The notes below the pieces were generated by a model. The model saw only the letters and a program-made list of their open reading frames with translations. It was not told the origin of the DNA and did no database searches. A program made the translations under genes and the position numbers. 64,000 nucleotides of DNA from Knoxdaviesia capensis (Eukaryota; Ascomycota; Sordariomycetes; Microascales; Gondwanamycetaceae), in the NCBI GenBank assembly GCA_001510575.1, contig LNGK01000011.1:896577-960576 (forward strand), written 5' to 3'. Shown one piece after another: positions 23,222 through 34,932 of this stretch (positions within the stretch are counted from its first letter, which is position 1; every line of letters begins with the position of its first letter).

Positions 23222-25397
23222 GGCGGTGGGGGCTGATGTAGCCGATAGAGGAGAGAGGGTGTGCGAAAAAGTTGAATCTGTTGTGCTTTTCTTCTAACTG
23301 CGTCGTTATCTATGCTCTGTGGCGAGACTGTCGAGATAGCTGGCGAATTCCCTCGAAGTTACAGATTTGTATAGAGAGGAGAGAGTCTGTTGCTCAACAA
23401 GGCCTTCACGCTGGAAACGAGAAGCGCGATCGCAGATATAATCCAGACATCAAGAGGAATGAAGGGGCCGAACTATCGACAATCCGAGGGGAAGAACCTC
23501 CCGAAAGAGTCCGAGACTGGCACGTGGAAGCGCGTTTGAGACGAGACAAAGTATGATAACGGGACGATAAGGCGATGTATATTTGAGATGAAGATGGGAT
23601 TGAAAATGCACTGATGAACGCCAATGGATGAAGAAGAGAAGGTGAAGGACAAGATGGAAAGAGAATGGAGAGAAGCGGGGAGAGAGAGGGAGAAATGATG
23701 AAGCTGACGATGATGGTCGATGATGGAGGTACTTTTTCGCGGGATCCGAGGCTGGGTCGTCGCTCTTTCCCTACCAGAACCAAAGAGCAAACAGGGGGGT
23801 TTTTCCGATATTCAGGGCAGGGACTGGCGAGCTTTTATTGGCCGGAGCACTTTCAGCATTTCCCCAGGTAATATAGGATGGTGCTTGAGCCCTCTGACTT
23901 TCCAGACATGCAACCAACATACGAGCACTCTTTTCCTACACGAAAAGCTCCCACAGACGCGCTGACTCTACTGGAATTTCTCGAAGAGGCCGTGTTATAA
24001 GCCACTTACTGATACAAACATCTGCAGAAATACAGTCGTTGAACAGTGATGGTGATGGGCCTTACGCGCTCAATTGCAGAGCCAACACTCAAAAACCTCG
24101 GCTACTTGTGGTCTACGGAGTTACACGTGGACGGGGAGGGGAATACACCACTCTCCAACCATGGGTTTCCTATCCAAAAGTCAAGGTACCTCGACAGCTG
24201 AACTCTGTACTGTATAGTATAGAGTTTTATCTACGTATATAGTATCGATGAGCACATAAACGTGCCCGTGCGGGGGAGCCACAGACTGCGCCGTGACACA
24301 TTCGCACACTCTTTCACATGGGAAAAAAGACGTAAACCACCAAAACCCACCTCTCTCTCCCCGCAAAACTGATTTTGACTACAAGCCTGGCTTCCCTGCA
24401 CACTCTGTTCCCACATTATGCGTCTCCCACCGGCCAATATAACCAGCTTCATGCAATGCCAGATCTTGGGGGGTGTTGTTTATATAGACAGGCCCTCTTT
24501 CTCGTTCCAGCATCAGATGAACTGCCGAAATCCACGGGCTCTTTTAGTCTCATCTGAGTTTTGGCGCCGTCTTTGCCCCAAATCCCGAAGACTAAAAAAG
24601 GCACAGTAACAAGGCCATCTTCAGACAGTCCACGATTCAAATGTAAAGAAAGACTACTTTTGTACTTGTAGATAACTGCCACCTATTTGTTACTGCTTAA
24701 TTTTAATCCTTGGGCGTTGTTCCTGTCCCCGTTCCCCCCCTCCCAGAATCCACGACCACCAGTCAGTCATAAAGAGCCATAAAAAAACCAGACATGTCCC
24801 AATAACGGAGTTAAGAAAGAAAAGAAAAAAGAAAAGAGAGGCCAGTAAACAGAAAGCAAGAGAATTCAAGAGCTTTTTTTTTCTCGTAACGACAATGGAG
24901 AGCGCGCTGTGAAGTCTGGCATATGTCCCGGAGACGTGCCCCCGTAGCCATATACACAGACGAGAGAGAAGAAGAGGAATAGAGCAAAGGACCATGAGAA
25001 GATGGCCCGGAAGAATAACGTACATGCACCAGGGGTAATCCAAAACACTGCAGAGGGCTCGAAGGAAGAGAGACAAAAAACCAAAGAAGGAAAAAGGAGA
25101 TACGCGGGAAAGGAGGACGAGAGAAAGACTAAAAAGCGATGAGAAGAAACGAAACGAAGAAAGAAAAGAAAACGACGGACAAACGAAGTACCAGAATTAG
25201 ACATACGGAATAAGACATGAAAACCGGTATCCTGCCCATAAAACCCCCCCCTTCCTTCAAAACGAATGACCCCCCTCCCGGAACGATATCAAAGAAAGCA
25301 CCCACCCATCAAAGGAAAAAGTAGGGAAATAACGTTAAAAAAAACACCAACGCCTTGACCGAATAACTCCACCGTTCCGAGGGATGAGAAAGTGCAC
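23222..25397. other. 2.2 kb intergenic region, no gene
   Basis: Contains the promoter of the TMEM135-like gene (23,222-23,800, CT-rich on the minus strand) and the probable 3' UTR of the BTB gene (up to about 25,397). A palindromic CTCTGTACTGTATAGTATAGAG segment lies near 24,204. Open frames are low complexity. Confidence 0.5.
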
Positions 25398-28217
25398 TTA
25401 GGGGTAGGCCGGGGCCGAGTGGACCTCGCTGCCGTTGCTGCGAGCGGCACCGTTGCCGTTGCTAACGCCGTAGCCCGGAGTGCCCGGCGACCCCAGCGGC
25501 ACCCATTTACGGCCGAGGCAGGGAGTGTCGGGGTTGCCAAACGGAATGAGCTCCTCCTGCCAGCACAGAAGGTCCCACGATCGGTAGCCCCGGGGCTCGG
25601 TGTTCTGCAGCCGCTGCTGGACGCTGCCGTACGACCGCGCAGTCGCCTCGTCGTCCGCCGCGACCACTCCCAGCGCCCACAGCCGGCGCTTCTCGCGCTC
25701 GGCCACCACCGCCTTAGCCACCTGGTGGCGCGTGGCCGACGTGGCCCAGCTAGACACATTGCCCTGGTTGCCGCACTCCAGAGTCTCCTTCAGAACCTCG
25801 AAGCTGACGTTGAGAAGCACGCGCGACAGCACCGCGAAGAATGCCGGGTGCACGCGGCGGGGCTGCGGCTTGGGGGTGCTCTCGACGTTTTCGATGGTGT
25901 CTACAGGCTTGGCGTCCTCGTCGTCGTCGTCATCCAGGGTCATGTCGCCGAACCGGATCTGCGAAATCTTCGACCGTCTCGATTGGCTCTTGCGCTTGAG
26001 ATACAAGGCGCTACCGCTGGTCTCAGCCTGGTCGGGGGACGCGGGGGCGGCGGGAGCCACCTCGGCCTTTCCCACCGCGGCATCGACCTCGGCCTTCACG
26101 GTATCGGCCGGCTTGATCTTCTTGACGGGATACGCGAGGGGAAGACGGCGGTAGATATGCGGGTCGGGCGAGTCGCTGTCGAGCTCAAAGTCGGACGGGA
26201 AGTTGTTGATGAGGAAGTTGACAATAGCCGCCGAGAGGGTGTTGGAGATTTCTTCGAACCGGTAGCGCTCCGAGATGTCGAGGTTGGCTCTCTCCGACTC
26301 TTCGGTGGCCAGGAACTCCAGCGCCTTCTCAATGGTGTCCCAGTAGATGAGCTGCGACGCCATCTGCACTCCGTGCATGACAATGGCATGGAATCCCAGA
26401 AGACGCCCCGAGACCGCGTAGCCCAATGCGAAGCTGAACTGATCCATGATCGATCCGGCGGCGGGGAACCGCTCAAAGCCGGGCGGCGCGTCGGGGATGG
26501 TAAACAGGCCAAAGCCATAGAGGAACTGGAGCGCATAGAGAAAGGCGTCGCTGCGGAGGTACTTGTTGGCCGACTCCACGAGAACATTAGTCATTCTAAG
26601 CTCGTCCATCAGGCCTTGGGGCGCATTGGCTTCCAGGGTGTTGCGGAGAGTGTCGCTCTGAGCCAGGATCAGGCGGTGGGCCGCGATGCGCAGCGGGGGG
26701 GCCCGGTCGTCGGAGTAGCGCAGTTCAAGGGTGCAGTCGGACAGGCTGCGGTTGTTAAAGTGCCGCTTGAAGTGCTCGAGGATGCGGGCAGCGTCAATGG
26801 AGAAGTCGTGGTGCGGCATCATATGGGGCGGCATGGGCGGAACGGGGCCCATCGGGGGCGGCATTCCAACGGGAGCAAACTGCGCCGAGGGTGGGTAAAC
26901 ACCCTGATCTTCAGCGGGAGCCGAGGACTGAGAGCCGTGGAAGCTGTGGCTATGGGGAGTGGAAGGCCCGCCCGCTCTATAAACCGGGTAAGCTTCGTGG
27001 GGCTGATACGGAGCCATCATGGGGTTTCCATAGCCGTCCACCGGGCCAAAGTCGGGGGTGTACTGCCCGGGCGGCGGCGGCATGTGAGGCGGCGGGTGGA
27101 TAGGCGGGGGCTGTCGGTAGCCGCCGCCAGGCATACCCATGGGAGGCGGGAAGCCAGCCGATTGAGGGCCAGGCGAGGCGGTGTTGGACTCGTGGAACGG
27201 AACGAACTGCATGCTTCCTACGCTCGGGTGGGACTGGTGGGACTGGAGCGAGTGATGGGACTGGTGTGACTTGTGGTTCTGGTGGGGGAGCTGGATATTG
27301 TTCTGGAGGATATCCTGGCGCGGTCGCGGAGCGTAGTTGTGCGTTCGGTGGTGGTTCTGGTAGTTGGGAGGGCGGGCTTGGTATCGGGGAGGAGAAGCGA
27401 GGTGGGTTAGGCCGCCCTTGGTTGTGGAAGACTGGGCGTTTCCAGAAACAACCGCGGCGACACCGTTGGTTTTCAATTTGGAAGGATCTTTCGAGAATTT
27501 AGGAGGATGAGTAGAGTCTAGAGTTTGGAAAGGGAAGAAAAATAGAAATGTGGGAGAGGTTAGCAAATGTTTGTATTAGGTCTTGAGTTGGTGTGAGGAT
27601 TTCAAAGCAGGACGTATAATGGAAGAGAAGGTGGCATATGCAACAATGCAATGGGATAGGGCAGAGCCAATATAAGCCAAAAAGGCAAACACCACTACGC
27701 TTGTCCTGGTGTCTTTCCTCTGGCATCTATTTCACGTAAGACATGCCCAATCTCTGATGTACCTGAGGGAGATCTTGGGTGACTAGAGAGAAGATGAACA
27801 AGACTGAAACGTACCGGAATGCATTGATCTTGAGTCACCCAATGTAGGAGCAGCTGTGGGCTGGGAGCGAGGAGGAGAAACCCGAGCGGTCGAAGATCCG
27901 TTGACAATGGCCGGCTTGGAAGCTTGGTTCACGTCGGCCGCGGTGGCAGGAGAGAAGGAAGGCGCCGACACTGTGGCGGCAAGCGGCGTGGACGACACGA
28001 TCGGAGCTGCACCGTTGGCGACAGGCGCATTCGGGGTGGAAGCCGCGGCACGGGTCTGGGGAGCGACGTTGCGACGCTTCGAGAAGGAGTACGGCACGGC
28101 GGGAACCACTGGGCGAAAAGTGGCGGCGGTCGGCTTGCCAGAGAGAGGAGCTGCTGAGGAAGGAGGCCCAGAAACCACGGTGGTGGAAAGGCCTGATTCA
28201 GCCGTGGGCGGAGCCAT
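25398..28217 (-). CDS. BTB/POZ-domain protein with long disordered N-terminus
   Basis: Two exons on the minus strand, 28,217-27,815 and 27,517-25,398. A 297-nt intron (GTACGT donor, CTCTAG acceptor) separates them in matching phase, giving 840 residues. The first 365 residues are disordered: Ala/Ser/Pro-rich, then His/Gln-rich, then Pro/Met/Gly-rich. A BTB-like fold begins near residue 370 with the signature SLSDCTLEL...LRIAAHRLILAQSDTL, followed by helical segments with Phe/Tyr-rich FLYGFG. A Lys-rich KRKSQSRRSK stretch near residue 660 may be a nuclear signal, followed by an acidic DDDDDED run. BTB proteins serve in protein-protein contact, often as Cullin-3 adaptors or in chromatin. Which applies here is unknown. 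The intron is four to six times longer than the others in this window. Confidence 0.8.
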
Positions 28218-29406
28218 GTTGGCTGATTTTGCGGTGTGACGGTCGGATGGGTCGAGATGGTCGAGATGAGAAGCGGTGGGTCTTGTAGGAGGGGAAAGAA
28301 CGTTTAGACGAACAACACGTCATCTGCCAGAGCCAGGAGTATGGTGATGGAGGTTGGAGATTGTTGCTTGCCAGAGAGGCCCTGAGGTGCGAGGAGGAGG
28401 AGGAAAGATAGAAGAGGGGACCAAACAAGAATCAGCAGCAGAGATTGATTAAGATGGGGGATATGGTGGTAATAAATAAAACAAGAGATTAAAGGATTCC
28501 AGAAATATTAAAGATAGTAGGTACAAGAGAGGAAGAGACGGTTTGTGTGAAGTGTGAAGGTGAAGAGAGGACGATGGTGAGGTTGAAGGAGTGGTGGTGG
28601 ACTAAAAAGATTTCACGGTGGGAAACTTTTTTTTTCTCCCTCGCTTTCAAGATATCCCGTTTTAATTCACACCACAATATGCCAGCCAGGACTAAAATAA
28701 AAACATGTGGCACTATAGTTGACATGCTCTACCAGGATTAACAGCGTAAACCATTAATCAAGCTACTTAATTTCCTTTATAACAATTCAATTATTTACTC
28801 AAGTATCACGCCAAGCGGACAAAGAACTGCATGCTCTTTATCACTATAAGGGAAACCGGTCTAAGCTTCCTAAGTTATCTAGAGCTTTCTTCAATCATAT
28901 AGGAAGGGAGATAATACAGGACAAAGAAAGTCAACTTTCCATGCTCTGGACCTCAAATAATGCTTACTCTGAACCCCTTGAATGGCCCGGAAAATGGGTT
29001 ATCCTCTTCCCCAGCCCTGAGGCTAGCAGCATTTCACCCCGCCAGGATTTCTAGGAAAAGTTCTTAGCCAGAGAGATATTTCTAGAAGAAAATTTACCCG
29101 TAGTGGGGCTGGTCACCCTAACCCTAGATAGACTCGTTTACTGCTGCACGTCAGTCTACGGTCTGTAAGATGTTCACGCCCATTTTGGGGAATCCTCAAA
29201 AGGGAACCAGCTGAGTTTGGCACGGTCTCCAACTGCGCCGTGGTATTGTTCCAATTTTAGAGGAACGACATCTATTCATGAATACCTGGTATGTGCACTA
29301 AACCAAATGATGACCCCAACTCCGTGCTCAATGTTTGTTTGCTCGAACCCAAAAAGTCCATCCCTGGAATGATCTATAACTGTTTGAACCGTCCCCTAAT
29401 CCGACT
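28218..29406. other. Intergenic, BTB promoter and unassigned DNA
   Basis: 28,218-28,740 is probably the promoter and leader of the BTB gene (CT-rich on its strand). 28,741-29,280 is moderately AT-rich with no coding potential and no clear repeat. The end probably includes the 3' UTR of the UFD1-like gene. Confidence 0.45.
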
Positions 29407-31656
29407 TTACGCCATGCTGGAATTCGACTTGGTAGGCGCCCAGTTGTTCAGCCACTCCCGAGCTTTGGCCTCATCAGCGCCGCTGTTGTCGCTCGCAGCG
29501 ATGCACCACTCAAGTTCGTACAGGCCGTCGTTTGCCAGGCCCTCCGCCAGGTTGCGGCGGCGCTGGCTGGCTTCGTTAACGCAGAACTGGAAAGTCGGGG
29601 ATGAGCTGCCGTCGTATAATTTCATGAGGGGTCCCGTCATATGGAGCGCCTCGCGGAATGTGGTGCCCTGGGTTGGAAGGCCGATATGTTCGCGGCCGGT
29701 ACGGCACATGTCGTTCTTGCACCACTCGCGCCCGCATCCCAGCATCAGCTGCTGGATATAGCGTCGCTCAATGCGCCGCCGCAGGGCTTTGCCGTTGGGG
29801 TCGTGCATGCTAACGTAGAGGGGCCCAAAACACATTGAACAAAGGCCCATTGTGTTCCCGGAGGTGGGCACCTCAATTGTGGTTCCGGTGCCTTTGCTGA
29901 TCTGCAGCCGTCCGCAGCACTTGTTGCAGCAGACTTCTGGGGTTGGCCGCCGTGCCTTGTCCAGCTCGTGGTGTTTCATGTGGACGTCCATGTCGCGCAA
30001 TCGGACAATCTTGTCGCAGAGGTGGCACTCTGTCGTCCGCGCTCCATCGGCAAGTTCGTGGGCGGTGAGGCCGCTGAGGATCACCTCTGCAGAGGTAGCT
30101 TCCGCATCGCCTTCTTGCGGAACTTCTAGGTGGCAGAACCGGCAGAGGATGAGCTTTTGCGGGCACACGCTGGTGCGGTGGTGTGCGAGCTGGGTCATGG
30201 ATGGCGCAACAAATCCGCACAAAGGGCACGTTGCGCTAGTATGGAGCATGTTGTCGTGCTTCTCCTTGCCAACGAGGGAGTTTCCAGATGCGCCGTGTTC
30301 CGCGCAGTGCCAATGCTCTTTCCATTCTTGAGAGTCTTTCTTGAACACGCGGCTGCAATCTGGGCAGGCCACGTTGTTCCGACGGCAGAACCCTTCATGG
30401 AGCATCATTGTGCGCCGGGGAATCCACTGGTGACAGTTTGTGCATTGAGCATCTTCGGCGGAATGTGAGCTTTCCGGTTGGTCTGTAGTCATATCGACTG
30501 TTGGCAACGCTACTGACGCTCGAAGTTCAAAGGCGACTGGGGATGACGACGACCCAGACGCGGGACAACCCCGTACAGATATAAGAAGCTGTTCACAGCC
30601 TTCCAGCTCAATGTTTGAGGGCTGAATAAGTATGGTCTTTTCGTCGGGTTTAGATCCGGTGTCAATGCTGGCAAAGATATGCTCGGATTCCCTGGGTACA
30701 GCCCTTTGGCGAGGTGTCTTGGGGCTGACGAAGAGATCAACGGCATCTGGGTTATCGAGCTTCGAGAGCGTAATTGACAACGGGCGCGATCTGTCCCAGG
30801 AGGGTAGCTGAAAGTCAACGTAGCTACCGGGAGCCACAACGCCGTGGATTGGCTTCCAGATATCAATTTCGCCGCCCCGAGATGTTCCAGAGGCCGGGGC
30901 GTTTGAACCAGCAGAAAGTTGTGCTATCCGGCGCATGGTTTCCCGGGCCTGTTCTTCGTTGAGGGCCTCGATATCCACTTCGAGATCGGTATCCACAACG
31001 CATATGCCGTTGCCGTCGGGGACAAATTTGTCAACCAGAAACTCGTATCGCTCTCCGCGAACGCCATTCACGGCGAGTGCCGTTTCGCGGGTGAGGGTGG
31101 TGAAGTTTGCGCGTAGCTGCCGCTCCAGGAGCGACTTCCAGTCGTCGGGGTTGTATCCGGCTTCCAGTGGACGTAATCGCACGTAGCTTCCACGTTCTAA
31201 AGTGTGTGCATGAACGGAGATGGAAACGCGGGGCGGCCCGGCGTCCTCCATATCAACATCGATGACGCCGTCACCATCTTCCGGTGTGGAGGCCGGCGGT
31301 GTCTGATCGATCCCGAGAGCGTTGGACAAATAAGGGCTCATTTGTACTTGGCCATCGGGAGCGGAAAACTCGCGGATTCCGGCATAAACCGTCTTTCCGT
31401 TTTGACGGTTCACCAGCCGGAACATCAACGGGCTGGGAAGACCTTGGTGGACGGCAGTGAACGAGCCATAATTGTTGAACGGAGAGCGGGTAAACTGAGA
31501 ATAGGCACTTGAGAGATGCTGGGCTTCCGACACGGCAAGAAGTTGCTCCAGGGCAGATGGCGGCAGGACAATTTTGTCGCCTGGAAGCGGCTTTGCTGAA
31601 GGTGTAAGAAGATAGTCGAAGGAAGAAGACCAGGGTAACGATTTAGGACCTTCCAT
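29407..31656 (-). CDS. UFD1-like protein with zinc fingers and AZUL domain
   Basis: Uninterrupted frame of 749 residues if translation starts at the ATG at 31,656; a further in-frame ATG lies eight codons upstream at 31,680. The open frame continues to 31,869, but that part is poly-Phe low complexity and looks like leader. The N-terminal half (DKIVLPPSALEQLL, then two-part fold) resembles the UFD1 N-terminal ubiquitin-binding domain. Residues about 395-560 hold several CxxC and CxxH pairs of TRAF/zinc-finger type (CTNCHQW, CPDCSRVF, CPLCGFV, CHLCDKIV). Near residues 620-665 RRIERRYIQQLMLGCG-x-WC resembles the AZUL zinc domain of E3A ligases. Together this indicates a ubiquitin-system factor, known in fungi only as a UFD1-like protein. 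Partner complexes are not evident here. Confidence 0.8.
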   Translation of the reverse strand: MEGPKSLPWSSSFDYLLTPSAKPLPGDKIVLPPSALEQLLAVSEAQHLSSAYSQFTRSPFNNYGSFTAVHQGLPSPLMFRLVNRQNGKTVYAGIREFSAPDGQVQMSPYLSNALGIDQTPPASTPEDGDGVIDVDMEDAGPPRVSISVHAHTLERGSYVRLRPLEAGYNPDDWKSLLERQLRANFTTLTRETALAVNGVRGERYEFLVDKFVPDGNGICVVDTDLEVDIEALNEEQARETMRRIAQLSAGSNAPASGTSRGGEIDIWKPIHGVVAPGSYVDFQLPSWDRSRPLSITLSKLDNPDAVDLFVSPKTPRQRAVPRESEHIFASIDTGSKPDEKTILIQPSNIELEGCEQLLISVRGCPASGSSSSPVAFELRASVALPTVDMTTDQPESSHSAEDAQCTNCHQWIPRRTMMLHEGFCRRNNVACPDCSRVFKKDSQEWKEHWHCAEHGASGNSLVGKEKHDNMLHTSATCPLCGFVAPSMTQLAHHRTSVCPQKLILCRFCHLEVPQEGDAEATSAEVILSGLTAHELADGARTTECHLCDKIVRLRDMDVHMKHHELDKARRPTPEVCCNKCCGRLQISKGTGTTIEVPTSGNTMGLCSMCFGPLYVSMHDPNGKALRRRIERRYIQQLMLGCGREWCKNDMCRTGREHIGLPTQGTTFREALHMTGPLMKLYDGSSSPTFQFCVNEASQRRRNLAEGLANDGLYELEWCIAASDNSGADEAKAREWLNNWAPTKSNSSMA

Positions 31657-32358
31657 GGTGTGTTTGAGGGACCAGAACATCAACGTGAGGAATGAGGGAA
31701 AAAAAAAAAAAAAGAAGGATGAGAGACAGGAAGATAGTAAGATGAGAAGGGTAAATATATTATAAGCAAACCCCAACCTGAGCCACCTGAAAACTTCGCT
31801 GGCGATGTTGCCGGTTGACGTCGTTTGACATCTATCAAGGCAACATCGGCATATGTCAGCGACTTCCACAACTTTCTATGCGGCTCTCAAGCTAAGCTCC
31901 AAAACAGCCGCTGCACGCGTATTGTTTCCCTGAAGCTCGCGCTTACCTAAGGGCCTTCCGCAAATTCCAATTTCTCCAGGAACGAGCCTGATTAGTCGAG
32001 CAGCGTCGCCGTCACGTTTTGTTTTGCCACTAACACTTAACCCTTAGAGCTTCAGTTGTCTCAGATGCAACCTTTGTTGGGCAGCTGCTGGTCCGATATC
32101 TCCATCGCTCCTTCTCCTTCCCCCTTTCCCCTCACAAAATTACAACCTGGCCAGATATTCTGCTGTTCGACCCTAATTTCTCTCTCAGATCACGAAAGTT
32201 GCACCTGCTTCCTGCTTTCTTCATTCATATCGATCCTTTGAGCCTTTGTTTATTTGGCGGCTGGCCGTTAGAACACATATCCAAGTCTGCAGCACTATCG
32301 TGTTGTTCTATTTGACCGCCCTCCCAAACTTCCAATCATACCCCCCCGGAATCGTACC
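31657..32358. promoter_or_regulatory. Divergent promoter, UFD1-like / F-box
   Basis: About 700 bases between two divergent start codons. It contains an A15 tract at 31,698-31,714 close to the UFD1-like start and a CT-rich leader (32,095-32,240) before the F-box gene. No transcription factor site is certain. Confidence 0.45.
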
Positions 32359-34499
32359 ATGCAAATCGGGAATACCTCGTCTTCCGCGTCTGACGATTCT
32401 GATCACTTCTTGTATGAAGTGACTTCGCTAGTATCTCTACTATCGAATTCTCTTATCCTGGAGAATGTTGCTTCTAATCTGACCATCTACGAGCGCCTCC
32501 GCTTGGCTTCAGTTTCGCGAGCTCTGAGATCGTATATCGATCACACCCACGGTGTTTTTCGCCACCTCGATCTTAGCACTGTCAAGACCGCCCAGTTTGA
32601 CCTTGATCCTATTGACCAGGGCGGCGAGATTTGGCGAAACGGCCAGGTTGAGGAGAGCATCACCGAGGACGAGTGAGTGTATTCCATAGTTGTAGTGCTT
32701 GGGTAGAGTAACATACTGTACAAGTAAGGCTGACACGATCGTGCCCTGTTTGTTTTGCCTCCCCCGCCCGAACAGCTTCTACAGTGGTCCCCTACGGGGC
32801 ATCTTCTCCATTCTTCGGCGCCGCAACATCCTTTCCGACGTCCAGACCCTAGTTCTTGATGGCCTGTCCGTCACGGCCGATCTGTGCCATGAAATTATTC
32901 TGGACCCGGCCTCCAACCTCCGGATCCTCAGCATCCGCGATGTCAAAAACCTGAACGAACGCAAACTCCGCGGGACTTTGCAGTATGCCTGCCGGCCAAC
33001 TCGCCCCTGGGGCAGCCCGAAGCTGAAGGGTCTGTATATATTTGGAACGCGGGCCGTTGGTTTGGGCTCGCCGTCTGGCGGCCGATCGCTTACACGCCGC
33101 CGGAGCATCACCGATGCCCTGGCCGAAATGGCCCGCCGCTCCCCGGACGCTGCCCTCCCCGAGGACAGCGCCACCTGGTATTCGCGACGTGGCACGATCC
33201 TCCACCGCTTCATTTCGCCCGAGTGGTCTGCCACTCTTATCGCCTGCAGTGGCATTATAGGTTTTGACGGTGTTCTCTGCACCGGCCCTGTGCATTTCAA
33301 CTCGGATGCCTTTGGACGGCTGCCTGAACCCCCCGCGGGAACTGCAAACGCCGCTCAGTGGGCTATTGCCTCCCTCTCACTTGGCCCGTGCGCTGGCTGT
33401 GGCACGGCCCCCGAAGGCATGACCGTCTGCCGCTCTGGCCGTGGCGCAGATCTCACCAAGCTTCCGTTGCTATCGCCGCCCCCTCTGCTCGAATCCACTT
33501 TACGGGCAGCAACAACCCCCACTCTCGGCCCGGATGACCCGGCAGAGCCGAGCTTTGTCGCGAGGTGCAGTGGATGCGCGGAAGCCCGTCACTGTCAGTC
33601 GTGCTACAAGTGGTGGTGTGAAGACTGCTTGCCGCCCGCTTGGCAGGTTGGATCGGCTGCGTCGTCTGCCACGCTGCTTACCGGAATGGCGGTCACCGAT
33701 GCCGCACATGATGCCTCGACGCATCCCCCCAAGGTACGAAATGGCCTGTGTTCCACCTGCAGAAAGCCTACGCGTCCTGTCAGCGTCGGAGCGACTGGCC
33801 ACAGCACCTGAATCTACCCTCGGTTTGGATGAAAGCATGGCCACGGCTGTCCCATTTTGCTGGCCTCGCTTTTCGTCCGCCGCCCTCCATCTCCTTTCTC
33901 AACTGGTTTTAGGTAACAAGGATACAGACGCTCAACTGGTGGATGGATGTGGCTACGTGCTAACAGAAAGCAAGCGACAGAGCACTATATCCCGCGGATG
34001 CTTTGAATGTGGCTATAATGTGAGTTTCCTTTTCGTATGGTATGCTTGCTGGGCTAATAAAGTTTCTAGTGCCTCGATTGCTTCGTTGACACACAGCGAC
34101 GCTGTGCCAGTTGTGGTGGCGGCTACTGCTCCATCCACAACGTGGGTTCATGCTCGACTTTTGTAAGGACACTCTCCAGATCATCGGCCTTGAAAACGAG
34201 CGCTTGCTAACTCCATCTTTCTTAGTGCGATTGTATGTATGAACACACTTCTCGTATCGTGCTGGGCTAACTTTATCCTAGGGTGCTCGTCCCGGAGCCG
34301 TACGTCAAACACCCGTGTTTCCGCCCGGTTCGCCACGCCGGCAACAGGCTCCAGCGAACCTCGGCGTCCTGGCCAACACACCCAGGCCTGGGAAACATGG
34401 ATGAGACAGCAAAAGTCCGGCACCACGACCGCCCGGCGTGCGCTGCAAAAGTTTGCGCTGCGGCCGCCGGTTGATGTCCGGCGAGTGCCACTCATGTGA
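32359..34499 (+). CDS. F-box protein with C-terminal CxxC cluster
   Basis: Multi-exon gene. Exon 1 is 32,359-32,672; intron 32,673-32,775 (GTGAGT...AACAG); exon 2 starts at 32,776. Near the 3' end I place exons at about 33,915-34,019, 34,070-34,162, 34,226-34,232 and 34,282-34,499. One intron between about 33,775 and 33,915 is needed to change frame, but its exact ends are unclear. The N-terminus has an F-box-like helix set (ILENVASNLTIYERLRLASVSRALRSY split over residues 33-59). The middle holds CSGCAEARHCQSC...WWCEDC, and the end reads CFECGYNCLDC...CASCGGGYC...CDWC, the tail usual for this Sordariomycete F-box family. F-box proteins recruit substrates to SCF ubiquitin ligases; the substrate is unknown. 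The seven-base exon restores the CDWC motif. Confidence 0.75.
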
Positions 34500-34932
34500 A
34501 TGTAAACGCTGAAATTGCGTCTGATCGGTGTGCTCCACGTTTATGAACAACGTAGGCAAGCGCATCCCCTGGCTTATGCCAGCCATCTCCGCTCTTCCCC
34601 CAGTCCGAAGAATCTTTCCCTCGATATTTACAAGGTTGCAAGCCGTTGTCCTCAGCCCCTTTTCGTTTTGCTTTCTCGTCTTCAAGTCCTATCTTCTCAG
34701 TTTGGAAGCATAACAGTAGTGACTTTAGTTTGATACCAAGGAACCACGCTCTTAGATTCTAATCATGATCCGCGAGTAACACGCGGCAGACGGTTAGAAT
34801 ATAGAGCAGCGTTATTTATGAGAGCAAGCCAGTTTTACATATTTAGCCAGCACATGATTTCAATCTCCCCTTTAATTACAAGTTTATTCAGTGGCGTTAG
34901 ACGTGATTCATAATTCGTTCCAGTGCCCGATG
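34500..34932. other. Convergent intergenic region
   Basis: 3' flanks of the F-box gene and ARP6, which point toward each other. AT-rich near 34,800-34,880, as expected for polyadenylation regions. No gene seen. Confidence 0.5.

Noticed and set aside
25392..27269. 625-codon open frame on the plus strand
   Set aside because: Exactly opposite the BTB gene, no recognisable domain, follows the codon bias of the minus-strand gene.
31657..31869. 71-codon N-terminal extension of the UFD1-like protein
   Set aside because: Poly-Phe and Leu/Ser low complexity from an A-tract on the plus strand; better explained as 5' leader.
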